Assembly: GCA_031552145.1 (NCBI GenBank)
Contig: JAVBMV010000001.1
Coordinates: forward strand, 186,001 to 250,000
DNA: 64,000 bases
Source of the DNA: JAVBMV01 sp031552145
GTDB lineage: Bacteria > Myxococcota > Myxococcia > Myxococcales > UBA5297
Direction of reading: 5' to 3'
In this document: positions 15,844 to 24,683 of the stretch, piece by piece
Position numbering within the stretch: the first letter of the stretch is position 1
How the letters are laid out: each line of letters opens with the position of its first letter
Made by a program: the position numbers and the translations under genes
The notes under the pieces: generated by a model
What the model saw: only the letters and a program-made list of their open reading frames with translations
Told to the model about the DNA's origin: nothing
The model's database searches: none

Positions 15844-17757
15844 ATGGTGGTGAGTATGGGTCGGAAGCAAGAAGAGGTCGCTGGAGAAGAGAAGCGCTGC
15901 ATTTCTCCAGAGGGTTCGAAGGTCGGGGACGCCGGAAAGGGTGTTTTCGATCCTATGGCCTGGAAGCGCGGAAAAGGACACGCCAGCGCCGATGGGTTCG
16001 ACTTCAACGCCCAGGCCCACTGGGGAGAGGACGGCACCTGGTTTCCCCCCGGGTTGAACCCCATCACCAGGCAGTTCATCGATCCCGCCTATCGCGACGC
16101 TTGGGAGCAGGGCTTCGTCTGGAGTGCCGCGCAGCAGGCGTGGCGCGAATACTCAGAGCTCTCGCTCGCGCCGCCCCAGTCGCCCGCGCTCGGCGAGCTC
16201 GAGCGCGCCGCGCCAAGCTCCTCCATGGATGAGACCGCGTGCGCGGAGCGCTCGGAGCTCCCAGATATCGTCGATGTGCCGCCAGCGCCCGAGGAACTCG
16301 AGTGGGGCACGGCCTCCCAACGCGAGGAGCAGATTGGCATCGCGATCGAGCCGGCTCAGTCAGCGGGCGCTTCGGACCAGGCGGAGCAGATGCCCGAACT
16401 GGTGGAGGCGGTGGTGATCGAGCCAGAGCTCGCGGAAGATGCCGACTCGGACGATGCGCTTCCGACGGAGTGGGGGGGGCTGTCCACGGCCTCCCGGGAC
16501 GAAGAGGAGCGTCGCTCGCCACAAGCGCCGCAGCCCACCAGCTGGTTTGGGGTGGCCGCGGGGGTGAGGGAAACGCTGGCGGCGGGCGAAGGATACTCGG
16601 GTGGTAGCAGCACGCAATCGGCAGCCGAACAGCAGGATGATGGCGCCGCGCCGACCATCATGCTCCCAGCCGAGGCCTCGGTGGCGGAGACGGGAAGGAT
16701 CCCGACGTTGACGAGCGAAGACGTCGATCTTGGGACGCTGGCGTGGGGCGTCGACGCGATCCGCGCGGAGCAGGGGAGGCGCGGCGCCTTCGCGCACGAC
16801 GAGCTTGGCGCCATTGCGCCGGTGATCGAGGTTGGCGAAAGCGACATCTATGCCGAGCCGGAGGCGCTAAGTAGCGGCGCCCCCATTGGTCGCCGTCCCT
16901 CCGCCGCGCAGACTCAGGCAGAGTGGCAGCTGGCGCCAGCAATGACGCTGACGCCCATTCCGACGCCTGTGCCGACGAAGGGCATCCCCCCCTCTTTCTC
17001 GGCGCGCACGGCGGCTCCGTCCGTTGCGCCTCAGACCATTACGCCTCACCCGATGCCCGCCGACACACAGTGGGGCGAGGGGTGGGGCAAGGTCGTGACG
17101 CCCGCGCCGACGCCGAGCGAGAAGCAGCCGCCGAGCGCACGCGACGCGGCGGCGTCACGCCGCTCCTTCGAGGGGCAGGCCGCGAACATTGCCACGACCG
17201 GCGAGTTCAAGCTGCCGGGCTGGTCGCGCGAATCGAATCCTTTCATCGTCAACATGAGCTCGCGCGCCGCGGCTCCGGGCAGCACGGGCGCGATGAGTCC
17301 GCTCGAGGACTGGACGCGCAGCATTGCGCCTCCTTCGCCAATCTCGATCGGGCGCGCGGCCTCGCTCCCCGAGCACCCTGAGTCCTGCGGCCTTCCCGGA
17401 GAGCATCGGGTGATCGTCCACACGATCGACGGCCAGGTGCGGCGCGGCATGCTGCGCGACGCCAACTTTCTTGGCGAGGCGCTCGAGCTGGTGCTCGACG
17501 GCGGCGTGGAGGTCGAACGGTTCGCCATCACCCGACTGAAGGCGGTCTTCGTGTTGCTCGCGCCCGGCGCGACGGTGGCGCGCAAGGGGAAGCAGCGCAT
17601 GACGGTCACCTTTGTCGATGACCGCCAGGTGGCCGGCGTGACGAACGACTACGATCCGCAGGCCCCCGGTTTCTTCCTCACGCCTCTCGACGAGCGCTCC
17701 AACACGGCGCGCGTCTTCATCTACCTGGCGGGGGTGAAGGGCATCATGCTCGGATAG
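15844..17757 (+). CDS. Large low-complexity protein with C-terminal DUF6982-like region
   Basis: The 637-residue product begins with a short conserved-looking block (FDPMAWKRGKGH, then WGEDGTWFPPGLNP) and continues with a long acidic, Ala/Glu/Pro/Ser-rich segment of about 400 residues that appears disordered. The C-terminal 115 residues hold two related beta-rich units: HRVIVHTIDGQVRRGMLRD and MTVTFVDDRQVAGVTNDYD. The second ends in the PQAPGFFLTPLD-type pattern seen in DUF6982 domains of myxobacterial proteins. No signal peptide or membrane helix is visible. Starts at 15844 and 15856 are both possible; neither has a strong Shine-Dalgarno sequence. The function is unknown. Confidence 0.65.
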   Translation: MVVSMGRKQEEVAGEEKRCISPEGSKVGDAGKGVFDPMAWKRGKGHASADGFDFNAQAHWGEDGTWFPPGLNPITRQFIDPAYRDAWEQGFVWSAAQQAWREYSELSLAPPQSPALGELERAAPSSSMDETACAERSELPDIVDVPPAPEELEWGTASQREEQIGIAIEPAQSAGASDQAEQMPELVEAVVIEPELAEDADSDDALPTEWGGLSTASRDEEERRSPQAPQPTSWFGVAAGVRETLAAGEGYSGGSSTQSAAEQQDDGAAPTIMLPAEASVAETGRIPTLTSEDVDLGTLAWGVDAIRAEQGRRGAFAHDELGAIAPVIEVGESDIYAEPEALSSGAPIGRRPSAAQTQAEWQLAPAMTLTPIPTPVPTKGIPPSFSARTAAPSVAPQTITPHPMPADTQWGEGWGKVVTPAPTPSEKQPPSARDAAASRRSFEGQAANIATTGEFKLPGWSRESNPFIVNMSSRAAAPGSTGAMSPLEDWTRSIAPPSPISIGRAASLPEHPESCGLPGEHRVIVHTIDGQVRRGMLRDANFLGEALELVLDGGVEVERFAITRLKAVFVLLAPGATVARKGKQRMTVTFVDDRQVAGVTNDYDPQAPGFFLTPLDERSNTARVFIYLAGVKGIMLG

Positions 17758-17759
17758 CG

Positions 17760-17776
17760 CGCCCTCGCAGAGGGCG
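17760..17776. terminator. Hairpin between convergent genes
   Basis: A 7-bp perfect stem CGCCCTC/GAGGGCG with a three-base loop lies between the stop at 17757 and the stop of the opposing gene at 17784. It has no clear U-tract on either side, so it may be only a weak terminator. Confidence 0.4.
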
Positions 17777-17783
17777 AGAGTGC

Positions 17784-18572
17784 TCAGTGCAAATACCGCG
17801 GGGGACGGCCGTTCTGGCCGTCCGCCCTCTTTGCTTCTTGTGGGCGGACCAGGCGCAGGTGGCGCGCGCGCCGCTTGAGGCGCCACTGGAGCCAGTCGGC
17901 CTTCAGCTTCAGCGCGAGCCGCCGCGCGGCGATGGGGCGCTTGCGCAGCAGCAGGAAGCCGATGGCCATCGCGGCGAAGATGGGGATGAACTGCTCCCAG
18001 AAGCCCATCACCACGTAGAGCGCCGGCACCGCCAGCGTCACGAGTAGGAGCCAGGGCGCGCGCACCGGGAAGAGAAAGACGTAGACGGTCGCGTTCCAGT
18101 TCATCAACACCCAGGCGAGCACCAGGGCGTCGAGCACGGCCCACGTTCCGTGAAAGGCGCCGGTGGGCGACGCCATCAGCGCGCTGGAGAGGAGGGCGAG
18201 CGCGGTGGTGGCGAGCGCCGCGCCCGCGCCCGTAGCGAAGAAATAGAGAAGGAAGCGGCGAGTCCCCCACATGCGCTCCAGCGCCGATGCGAACATCCAT
18301 AGCCCGAAGAGCTCGTAGAGGATGAGGTTGATCGGGCTCTTCGCGATGAAGAGCCAGGTAAAGGGCGTCCAGAGTTGAAGGCGCGCCACGACCGCCGCGG
18401 GCGAGAAGTCGAGCAACAGGCCGATGGGAGTCAGCGCGCCGTAGTCGCGCGCGCCCCACATGGCCGCGATGCTCGCGATCCCGGTGGCGAGCATGAGCGT
18501 CATCGTCGCGCGCGGGGGGCGTGTGAAGACGTTGGAGAAATCGAGGCTCGCGGGGCGTGGCGTGTAGGGCAT
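17784..18572 (-). CDS. Rhomboid-like membrane protein, probably non-proteolytic
   Basis: The 262-residue product has about six membrane helices arranged as in rhomboid/derlin proteins. An FTWLFIAKSPINLILYELFGLWMF-type segment corresponds to the helix that carries the family Asn/His, and RMWGTRRFLLYFF follows. The GxSG catalytic serine block of active rhomboids is not present; the equivalent region reads PTGAFHGTWAV. It is therefore likely a pseudoprotease or a derlin-like scaffold. The C-terminus is a basic cytoplasmic tail. It follows the thiolase stop by nine bases and may be cotranscribed. Confidence 0.65.
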   Translation of the reverse strand: MPYTPRPASLDFSNVFTRPPRATMTLMLATGIASIAAMWGARDYGALTPIGLLLDFSPAAVVARLQLWTPFTWLFIAKSPINLILYELFGLWMFASALERMWGTRRFLLYFFATGAGAALATTALALLSSALMASPTGAFHGTWAVLDALVLAWVLMNWNATVYVFLFPVRAPWLLLVTLAVPALYVVMGFWEQFIPIFAAMAIGFLLLRKRPIAARRLALKLKADWLQWRLKRRARHLRLVRPQEAKRADGQNGRPPRYLH

Positions 18573-18581
18573 GGCGATGCT

Positions 18582-19781
18582 TTAGAGCGCCTCCAACAGA
18601 AGGGCAATGCCCTGGCCACCCCCGATGCAGGCGGTGCCGAGCCCCAGCCCACCTCCTCTGCGGGAGAGCTCGTAGAGCAGGTGCATCGCGAGCCTCGCGC
18701 CCGAGGCGCCGAGCGGGTGGCCCACGGCAATTGCGCCGCCGTCGACGTTGGTGCGCGCGCGGTCGAGCCTCAGCTCTCGCTCCACCGCCAGGTACTGCGG
18801 TGCGAAGGCCTCGTTCACCTCGAAGAGCGAGAGCTCCGTCAGCGGGAGTTGGTGGCGTTCGCAGAGGGCGCGCGTCGCCGGAACGGGCCCGAGCCCCATC
18901 TCGCGCGGCTCGCAGCCGGAGTGTCCCCATCCGAGGATCCGCCCGAGCGGCCGGAGCCCACGCCGCTCGGCGTAGGCACGCGACGAGAGGACGAAGGCGC
19001 CCGCGCCGTCCGCTATTCCCGAGGCGGCGCCGGCGTGCACCACCCCTCCTTCCTTGAAGTTCGAGGGAAGCTTGGCGAGCGACTCCAGCGAGGTCTCGGG
19101 ACGGTTGTGCTCATCGCGCGAGAGCAGGCGCGGCTCCCGCTTTCTGCTCGCGGGCAGGGTGACGGGCGTAATCTCCGCGTCGAGTCGCCCCTCGGCCTGC
19201 GCCGCGGCGAAGCGGCGCTGCGAGAGCAGCGCGTACTCGTCCACCTCGGCGCGCCCTAGCGCATAGCGCTCCGCCAGCAGCTCGGCGGTCATCCCCATGG
19301 GCAGCCCCGTATAGGTGTCGGTCAGCGCGCTCCAGAGCAAGTCTTCGAGCGGTGCGCTCTGACCGAGCTGCAGTCCTTGCCTCAGCCCGCGCGCGACATG
19401 GGGCGCCTGGCTCATCGACTCGGTTCCGCCGGCGAGACAGAGCTCCACCTGCCCCGTCATGATGAGCTGCGCCCCCTGGATCAGCGCCTCGAAGCCCGAG
19501 CCGCAAAGACGGTTGACGGTGAGCGCCGGTGCCCCGATGGGCAGGCCGGCCGAGAGGCCGATGTGGCGCGCGAGATAGATGGCGTCGGCGGAGGTCTGGA
19601 GCACATTGCCAAAGACGACGTGCCCGAACTCTTCGCGCGGCGCGCCCGATTGCGCGATCGCCGCCTCCGCCGCGAGCGCGCCCAGCTTGGTCGCCGAGAG
19701 GTGGGCGAGGCTGCCGCAGAAGGTACCGAAGGGGGTCCTCTTGGCGCCCAGGATGAGCACCTCCTCGGGTATGGCGCGCAT
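18582..19781 (-). CDS. Acetyl-CoA C-acetyltransferase (thiolase)
   Basis: The 399-residue enzyme shows all thiolase signatures: the nucleophilic Cys at about 93 in VNRLCGSGFEAL, VNEAFAPQ, GGAIAVGHPLGASGARL, and the second catalytic Cys in CIGGGQGIA. It condenses or cleaves acetoacetyl-CoA or longer 3-ketoacyl-CoA. The ATG at 19781 is preferred because AAGGAG lies eight bases upstream; a GTG two codons earlier is too close to that site. It could serve beta-oxidation with the nearby acyl-CoA dehydrogenase, or feed the mevalonate pathway encoded at 37.8-43.3 kb; the sequence does not decide. Confidence 0.93.
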   Translation of the reverse strand: MRAIPEEVLILGAKRTPFGTFCGSLAHLSATKLGALAAEAAIAQSGAPREEFGHVVFGNVLQTSADAIYLARHIGLSAGLPIGAPALTVNRLCGSGFEALIQGAQLIMTGQVELCLAGGTESMSQAPHVARGLRQGLQLGQSAPLEDLLWSALTDTYTGLPMGMTAELLAERYALGRAEVDEYALLSQRRFAAAQAEGRLDAEITPVTLPASRKREPRLLSRDEHNRPETSLESLAKLPSNFKEGGVVHAGAASGIADGAGAFVLSSRAYAERRGLRPLGRILGWGHSGCEPREMGLGPVPATRALCERHQLPLTELSLFEVNEAFAPQYLAVERELRLDRARTNVDGGAIAVGHPLGASGARLAMHLLYELSRRGGGLGLGTACIGGGQGIALLLEAL

Positions 19782-19824
19782 CGTCACTTCTCCTTTCCGC
19801 CGGATATCACTTCGCCGCCGGCCG

Positions 19825-20454
19825 TCACTTCACCAGCGCGGCCAAGATAGCGGCGCCGAAGAGGAAGAGCAGCAGCGTGGTGAGATTGGCGAGCCGCAGC
19901 TCGCGCCCACCCGGCCCCGAGAGCCAGTCGCGCTCCGCTTGGAGCCGCGACGCGAGGGTCGCCTCGGCGCTGGGCGTCAGTCCCCCCGCCTCGAATTGTT
20001 CGACGCGGCGCCGATGCGCCGCGACCACCTGCTCTGGCTTGGCCGCGATGCCACCGGCGAGGTAGCGCAGCGGGCGCTGAGCGGCAGGGCGCGCGTGGTC
20101 CGCGGTGAGCACGAAGGCGCCGCCATGAAACGGGGTGAGCAACGTCAGGCGCGCGCCGGCGCGGCTGCCTTCGGCCGAGGCGAAGGTGCGCTGTTCCTCC
20201 AAATAGAAGTCATAGATTACCCGGGTACGCCTAAGCGGGCGCCCCTCCAAGTGGGCGCCCAAGGGCCTCAGCCCCGCTGGCGCCAGCTCCTCGGTCATCG
20301 CTTCAAAGAGGGGGGCGTCGATCCGCTTGGACTCGGGGTCGAGCGGATGCAGTCGGACGCGCCTTGGGAAGAGGCAGCAGAGCGCTCCCGGCAGCAGTCG
20401 CCAAGCGACGAAGAGGCCGAGCAGGTAGGGAAGGGCAATTTTCCAGAGGTGCAT
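19825..20454 (-). CDS. Membrane-anchored protein of unknown function
   Basis: The 209-residue product starts at ATG 20454 with a membrane helix (IALPYLLGLFVAWRLL) followed by CCLFPRRVRLHPLDPESKR. A soluble central region has an alpha/beta look (RRTRVIYDFYLEEQ, LTLLTPFHGGAFVLTAD), and a final hydrophobic helix (LTTLLLFLFGAAILAAL) ends the protein. Two membrane anchors flanking a soluble domain suggest an inner-membrane protein. The frame continues upstream to 20643, but that part looks non-coding. It lies 43 bases before the thiolase start. No family is recognised. Confidence 0.55.
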   Translation of the reverse strand: MHLWKIALPYLLGLFVAWRLLPGALCCLFPRRVRLHPLDPESKRIDAPLFEAMTEELAPAGLRPLGAHLEGRPLRRTRVIYDFYLEEQRTFASAEGSRAGARLTLLTPFHGGAFVLTADHARPAAQRPLRYLAGGIAAKPEQVVAAHRRRVEQFEAGGLTPSAEATLASRLQAERDWLSGPGGRELRLANLTTLLLFLFGAAILAALVK

Positions 20455-20661
20455 GGCGACCGCCTGCGAGGAGGATGGACGAGACCGACTCCACCATAGA
20501 CGAGGGGGCCCTCCGATGGCACGCGCTGCGCAGCCCGCGCGCGCCCATTGCCGCTGTCGCGGCCCGTCGCCAGTTCCACCGGGGAGCGCTCGCGCTGCTC
20601 GTGCCCGCACCGGTCTCGGGCGACGAGCGCGAGCGCACTTCATGCGAGCGAGGTGAGGGCC

Positions 20662-22647
20662 ATGGCGAGCGCGGGCGGCAACTTCTTTCGCGACAACGAC
20701 GATCTACTCTTCCAGTTCAAGAATGGCCTCGCCTGGGAGGAGCTCGCGGCGCTCGCCGAGGCCGGCTACACCTATCCTGACGGACATCGAACTTTCGAGG
20801 AGGCGATGGCCTTCTACGAGGCGGCGATGGAGCAGGTCGGCGCCTTTTCGGCGCGCGAGGTGGCGCCGCGCGGCCCGCGGATCGACGCGCGCGGCACCTG
20901 GCTGCGCGATGGCGAGGTGCAGTTCCCCGAGGATCTGAACACCATCTTTCGGGGGATGCGCGAGCTCGGCTTTTTTGGGCTCTCGCTCCCGCGCGAGCTC
21001 GGAGGGATGAACGGCCCGATCGCGCTCTACTTCATGGCCAACGAGCTCCTGGCGCGCGGCGATGTCTCGGTGATGACGCACTTTGGCATGCACGGCGGCG
21101 TCGCGCTCTCGCTCCTGCAGTTCGCCGCGCGAGAGGGGGCGCTGACGCTCGATGAAGAAGGGCGCTTCGTCACCTGCCGCTTCGACGGCCCCATTCGCGA
21201 GATCGCGCGGGGCGAGCAGTTTGGCTGCATGGTGCTGACCGAGCCGGGCGCTGGGTCCGACCTGGGGGCGATCGCCGCCAAGGCGGTGCAGCGCGGTGGG
21301 CGGTGGCTCCTCTCGGGCGAGAAGATCTTCATCACCTCGGGCCATGCCCAACATCAGCTGGTGCTGGCGCGCACCGAGGGGGAGGAGAGCGGCCTCGCGG
21401 GGCTCTCGCTCTTCTTAGTGCCGCGCACCGTCACGCGCGACGGCAAGCGCACCGCCAATGTGGCCATCACCAAGCTGGAGGAGAAGCTGGGACACCATGG
21501 CTCCGCCACGGTCTCGCTGCTCTACGATGAGAGCGAAGGGGAGCTGATCGGCGCGCCCGGAGAGGGTTTTGCCTATATGGCGAGCCTGATGAACGCCGCC
21601 AGGCTTGGGGTTGGCTTCGAGGCGATCGGCAACGCCGAGGCGGCCCTGCGCGCCGCCCGCGCCTACGCCGCGCAGCGCGTCTCGATGGGGCGCACGATCG
21701 ATCGGCACGAGCTCATCGCGGAGAAGCTCTTCGAGATGGAGCTCTGGGTGAAGGGGCTTCGCGCGCTCGCCTTCGACGCGGCCAACAGCGCGGAGCTCTC
21801 CTCCCGCTTGGAGCTGCTGCTCTCGGCCCACCCGACGATGAGCGCGAAGGCGAGGGCAGAGGAACGGCAGCGCGCGCAGCGCCACGCGCGAAAGGCGCGC
21901 AGGCTCACGCCGCTCCTAAAGTATCTCGCGGGGGAACGCGGCGTGGGGCTCTGCCTCGACGCGATGCAGCTCTTCGGCGGCATGGGCTACATCGACGAGA
22001 CGGGCGTCCACAAGCGGCTTCGCGACGCGCTCGTCTTTCCCATCTACGAGGGTACCTCTCAGATCCAGGCGCTGATGGCGACCAAGGACCATCTGCTGCG
22101 GACCGCGCGCGACCCGGCCGGCTTCCTGCGGCGCTACGCCAGGGCGCAGCTGGCGGCGCGGCGCGGGGGCGATCCGCTCGCGCGCGAGCTCTGGCGCGCG
22201 CAGTCGCTCGTCGCGGGCGCGACCCAGACACTGATGCTCCGGATCGTCGGGCGCAAAGTGCGCGCCGACCTGCGCCAGGCGCCGCAGGAGGTGGCAGCGC
22301 AGGAGTGGGGGCGTTTCCTCACACGCGACTTTTTACGCCGCTGGGATCTGCGCACCGACTTCGCGCCCGGGCTGCTGCACGCCGAGCGGCTGACGCGCAT
22401 GCTGGGCGACGTGGCCATCGGAAAGGTGCTGGTGCGCCAGGCGGGGCAACACCCCGAGCGGCGCGCGCTCGCCGAGTGGTGGCTGCACCGGATGAGCCTG
22501 CGCGTCGAGGCGCTCGCGAAGGAGTTGGCGCGCGACGATGGCGCGGTGCTCGGGTGGCTGACCTCGCGCGGCGTGCCCGAACCGGAGGGAATGGGAAGCG
22601 GGAGGCGGGCGCCGGACGGCGAAGAGGTCGGCGCGGTGCCAGCGTAG
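20662..22647 (+). CDS. Acyl-CoA dehydrogenase (long form)
   Basis: The 661-residue flavoprotein has the acyl-CoA dehydrogenase core: GCMVLTEPGAGSDLGA for the FAD/substrate loop, EKIFITSG, and the C-terminal block LFGGMGYIDETGVHKR followed by PIYEGTSQIQ, whose Glu is the usual catalytic base. An extra helical segment (about 385-425, many Arg/Ala) and a C-terminal extension of about 150 residues make it longer than the 380-residue classic enzymes, as in the AcdB/FadE-like large forms. It oxidises fatty acyl-CoA at the alpha-beta bond. The ATG at 20662 follows AGGTGAGG; the longer frame to 20548 is rejected. Confidence 0.9.
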   Translation: MASAGGNFFRDNDDLLFQFKNGLAWEELAALAEAGYTYPDGHRTFEEAMAFYEAAMEQVGAFSAREVAPRGPRIDARGTWLRDGEVQFPEDLNTIFRGMRELGFFGLSLPRELGGMNGPIALYFMANELLARGDVSVMTHFGMHGGVALSLLQFAAREGALTLDEEGRFVTCRFDGPIREIARGEQFGCMVLTEPGAGSDLGAIAAKAVQRGGRWLLSGEKIFITSGHAQHQLVLARTEGEESGLAGLSLFLVPRTVTRDGKRTANVAITKLEEKLGHHGSATVSLLYDESEGELIGAPGEGFAYMASLMNAARLGVGFEAIGNAEAALRAARAYAAQRVSMGRTIDRHELIAEKLFEMELWVKGLRALAFDAANSAELSSRLELLLSAHPTMSAKARAEERQRAQRHARKARRLTPLLKYLAGERGVGLCLDAMQLFGGMGYIDETGVHKRLRDALVFPIYEGTSQIQALMATKDHLLRTARDPAGFLRRYARAQLAARRGGDPLARELWRAQSLVAGATQTLMLRIVGRKVRADLRQAPQEVAAQEWGRFLTRDFLRRWDLRTDFAPGLLHAERLTRMLGDVAIGKVLVRQAGQHPERRALAEWWLHRMSLRVEALAKELARDDGAVLGWLTSRGVPEPEGMGSGRRAPDGEEVGAVPA

Positions 22648-22688
22648 CTTCAACCGGGGCGCGGCACATGGCCGAGCGGGGAGGTCGC

Positions 22689-23459
22689 ATGCAGGAGGAG
22701 GCGGTTGGCGAGGAGCGCTTCGTCGTAGTCGAGGAGTCGGAGGAGCTCTCGCGCGAGGTGGCGAAGAGCTTCGCCGCGCAGGCGCGCGCCGCGGTGGGCG
22801 CGCGCGGACGCTTCGCCGTGGCGCTACCCGGAGGGGAGGCCGCCCACGGTTTCTTCAGGCAGCTCGCCCAGGAGCCGCTGCGCGCCTCCATTCCTTGGGA
22901 GAAGGTCCATCTCTTCTGGACGGACGAGCGATGCCTGCCGCAAGGTGCCTCGGGCAGCTTCCTCGGCGCCGCCACCGATTGCTTCATCTCCCGCGTGGAG
23001 CTCCCTCGGGCGAATGTGCATGCCGTGCCGGTGGGACAGTCGCCCGATGCCGCCGCCATGCTCTATGGAAATCACCTGCTCGAGTTCTTTGGAGGGGAGG
23101 TGCGGTTCGACGCCGTCTATCTGACACTGGGAAGACAGGGCGGCGTCGCGTCGCTCTTCCCCAACGCCGCGGTGCTCAGACAACGCGCTCGCCCTGCCTA
23201 CGCGACCTTCTCCGAAGAGGATGAGGAGCATCGCGTCACGCTGACGCCGGGCGTCATCAACGCCGCCCGGGCCGTCGAGCTTCTCGCGCCTCAGGGTGAA
23301 CTGGCGGAGTTGCTCCAGTCGCTCCTGGCGGGCGCCCGCGATCCGCTGGCGCTGCCGGCGCAGCTCATCCATCCTGCCGAGGGAGAGCTGACCTGGTGGA
23401 TGACAATCGATTCGGCCGCGAGGCTCGATCCCACTACCTTTGTTCCCCAGGCGAGGTGA
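22689..23459 (+). CDS. 6-phosphogluconolactonase homologue with altered active-site loop
   Basis: The 256-residue protein has the fold signatures of 6-phosphogluconolactonase: RFAVALPGGEAAHGFFRQL near residue 41, VHLFWTDERCLP at about 73-84, and GVASLFPNA at 152-160. However the usual GxGxDGHxAS loop reads LGRQGGVAS (147-155), so the conserved Asp and His are missing. The start ATG 22689 has GGGGAGG at ideal distance. The gene lies 41 bases after the acyl-CoA dehydrogenase. It may be inactive, or may act on another sugar phosphate. The family call is firm; the activity is doubtful. Confidence 0.75.
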   Translation: MQEEAVGEERFVVVEESEELSREVAKSFAAQARAAVGARGRFAVALPGGEAAHGFFRQLAQEPLRASIPWEKVHLFWTDERCLPQGASGSFLGAATDCFISRVELPRANVHAVPVGQSPDAAAMLYGNHLLEFFGGEVRFDAVYLTLGRQGGVASLFPNAAVLRQRARPAYATFSEEDEEHRVTLTPGVINAARAVELLAPQGELAELLQSLLAGARDPLALPAQLIHPAEGELTWWMTIDSAARLDPTTFVPQAR

Positions 23460-23482
23460 GGAGTTGGCTATAACCTCGCCCC

Positions 23483-24646
23483 ATGGCGCTCCGCTCGACC
23501 CCTCTCTTTGCTCTCTTGGCCTTGGCGCTCGCCTCGCTGGGATGCGCGCATACCACCCGCGCGGGTGGCGATGCCGTACTTGGGCTCTCCCTCGAGCGGC
23601 GTGAGGTAGCAGGGCGCCAACTCCTGGTCGCCGCGGAGCGGGAGAGAAGTTCGCCCGCGCTCGCTCTCCTCGCGGAGCTGGTCGAGGCGTGGGCCGCGCT
23701 GGGCGACGAGCGGGAGGCTCCGCCCGTGGGCGGGAGCTTCCTTCTGCTCCAGGGCAGGGGAGATGCGACAGCTCGGCTTGTTCACGATGGGCTCGTGCGA
23801 CCTTTCCCCAAGGCTCCCCGCGAGGCTGCCTTTGCCTCGGCGGTGGCGCGCGCGCTCATCGAGGAGGAGCTTTCGAAGGTGGTGCGGGCCGAGGGGGAGG
23901 GGTCCGCCGCCTGGTTCGTGGAGGGCGCTTCCCGAGTGCTCGCGCGCAGGCTGCTCTTTCACATGGGCCTGCTCGATGCCGAGCAGTACGCGGCGGAGCT
24001 CGACTGGACCTTCGAGCGCTACCTCTTGGGCGAGCGGGCCGAGGCAAGACCCACGATGGCGCAGCAGCTAGCGCGCCCCGCGGCGGAGGCGAACAGCTCG
24101 CCCCCTGCCTCTCCCGAATCTGCCGGAGAGCTGCTCGCGCTCCTGATGGATCACGCCAGCATGGCGGGGCGGCTGGAGGGGCTGGTGCGGGGGGTGAGGG
24201 GCGAGGCCCGCCTCAAGGGGCGCGCGCTCACCGAGGCGGAGCTGCTCGCGCTGGTCGAGCGGCTCAGCAGGCCGGGTACAGTCGACGAGCTCTGGGCCAT
24301 CCAGCAGGGAGGCGCCGTCGCGATCCCCAAGGACATCTTCGCGCCATGCCTGCGCTTTACGAGCGTGATGAAGGGGCCGTTCGACCTGGGGTTCGAGCTC
24401 GCCGCGTCGCTCAAGGCGAGGCGCGCCATCGGCGTGCGACATGGTTCGCGCGCCTGGCTCGCGGGATTGCGCGAGGGGCAAGGGCTTTATGATGTCAGGC
24501 TGGAGGCCGGTGCCGGGGAGCAGGTGGAGCTCCTCGTGAGCGATGGCGGGGTGCGGCGCGATATCTTCTATACCCCGATAGACGCTCGCTTCGTGGCACC
24601 GGTCTTTACGGTCTTTGAGCCCTCGGCCTGCAGGGAACTGCTGTGA
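23483..24646 (+). CDS. Lipoprotein with degenerate M61-like peptidase domain
   Basis: The 387-residue product has a lipoprotein signal peptide ending LASLGC with the lipidated Cys at 21. The middle (AAWFVEGASRVLARRLLF, then DAEQYAAELDWTFERYLLG) resembles the gluzincin helix region of M61 aminopeptidases, and the C-terminal GVRHGSRAWLAGLREGQGLYDV has a PDZ-like pattern, also typical of M61. No HExxH zinc motif is present; the expected place reads LVHDGLVRPF. It is therefore probably a non-catalytic relative anchored to a membrane. The resemblance is by pattern only. Confidence 0.6.
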   Translation: MALRSTPLFALLALALASLGCAHTTRAGGDAVLGLSLERREVAGRQLLVAAERERSSPALALLAELVEAWAALGDEREAPPVGGSFLLLQGRGDATARLVHDGLVRPFPKAPREAAFASAVARALIEEELSKVVRAEGEGSAAWFVEGASRVLARRLLFHMGLLDAEQYAAELDWTFERYLLGERAEARPTMAQQLARPAAEANSSPPASPESAGELLALLMDHASMAGRLEGLVRGVRGEARLKGRALTEAELLALVERLSRPGTVDELWAIQQGGAVAIPKDIFAPCLRFTSVMKGPFDLGFELAASLKARRAIGVRHGSRAWLAGLREGQGLYDVRLEAGAGEQVELLVSDGGVRRDIFYTPIDARFVAPVFTVFEPSACRELL

Positions 24647-24683
24647 CGAATCGTTGGTGAAGCAAACTTCTTTCGAGGTGGAG

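Noticed and set aside
17803..17823. 8-bp hairpin GGACGGCC/GGCCGTCC
   Set aside because: It is inside the coding region of the rhomboid-like gene near its 3' end, so I do not list it as a terminator.
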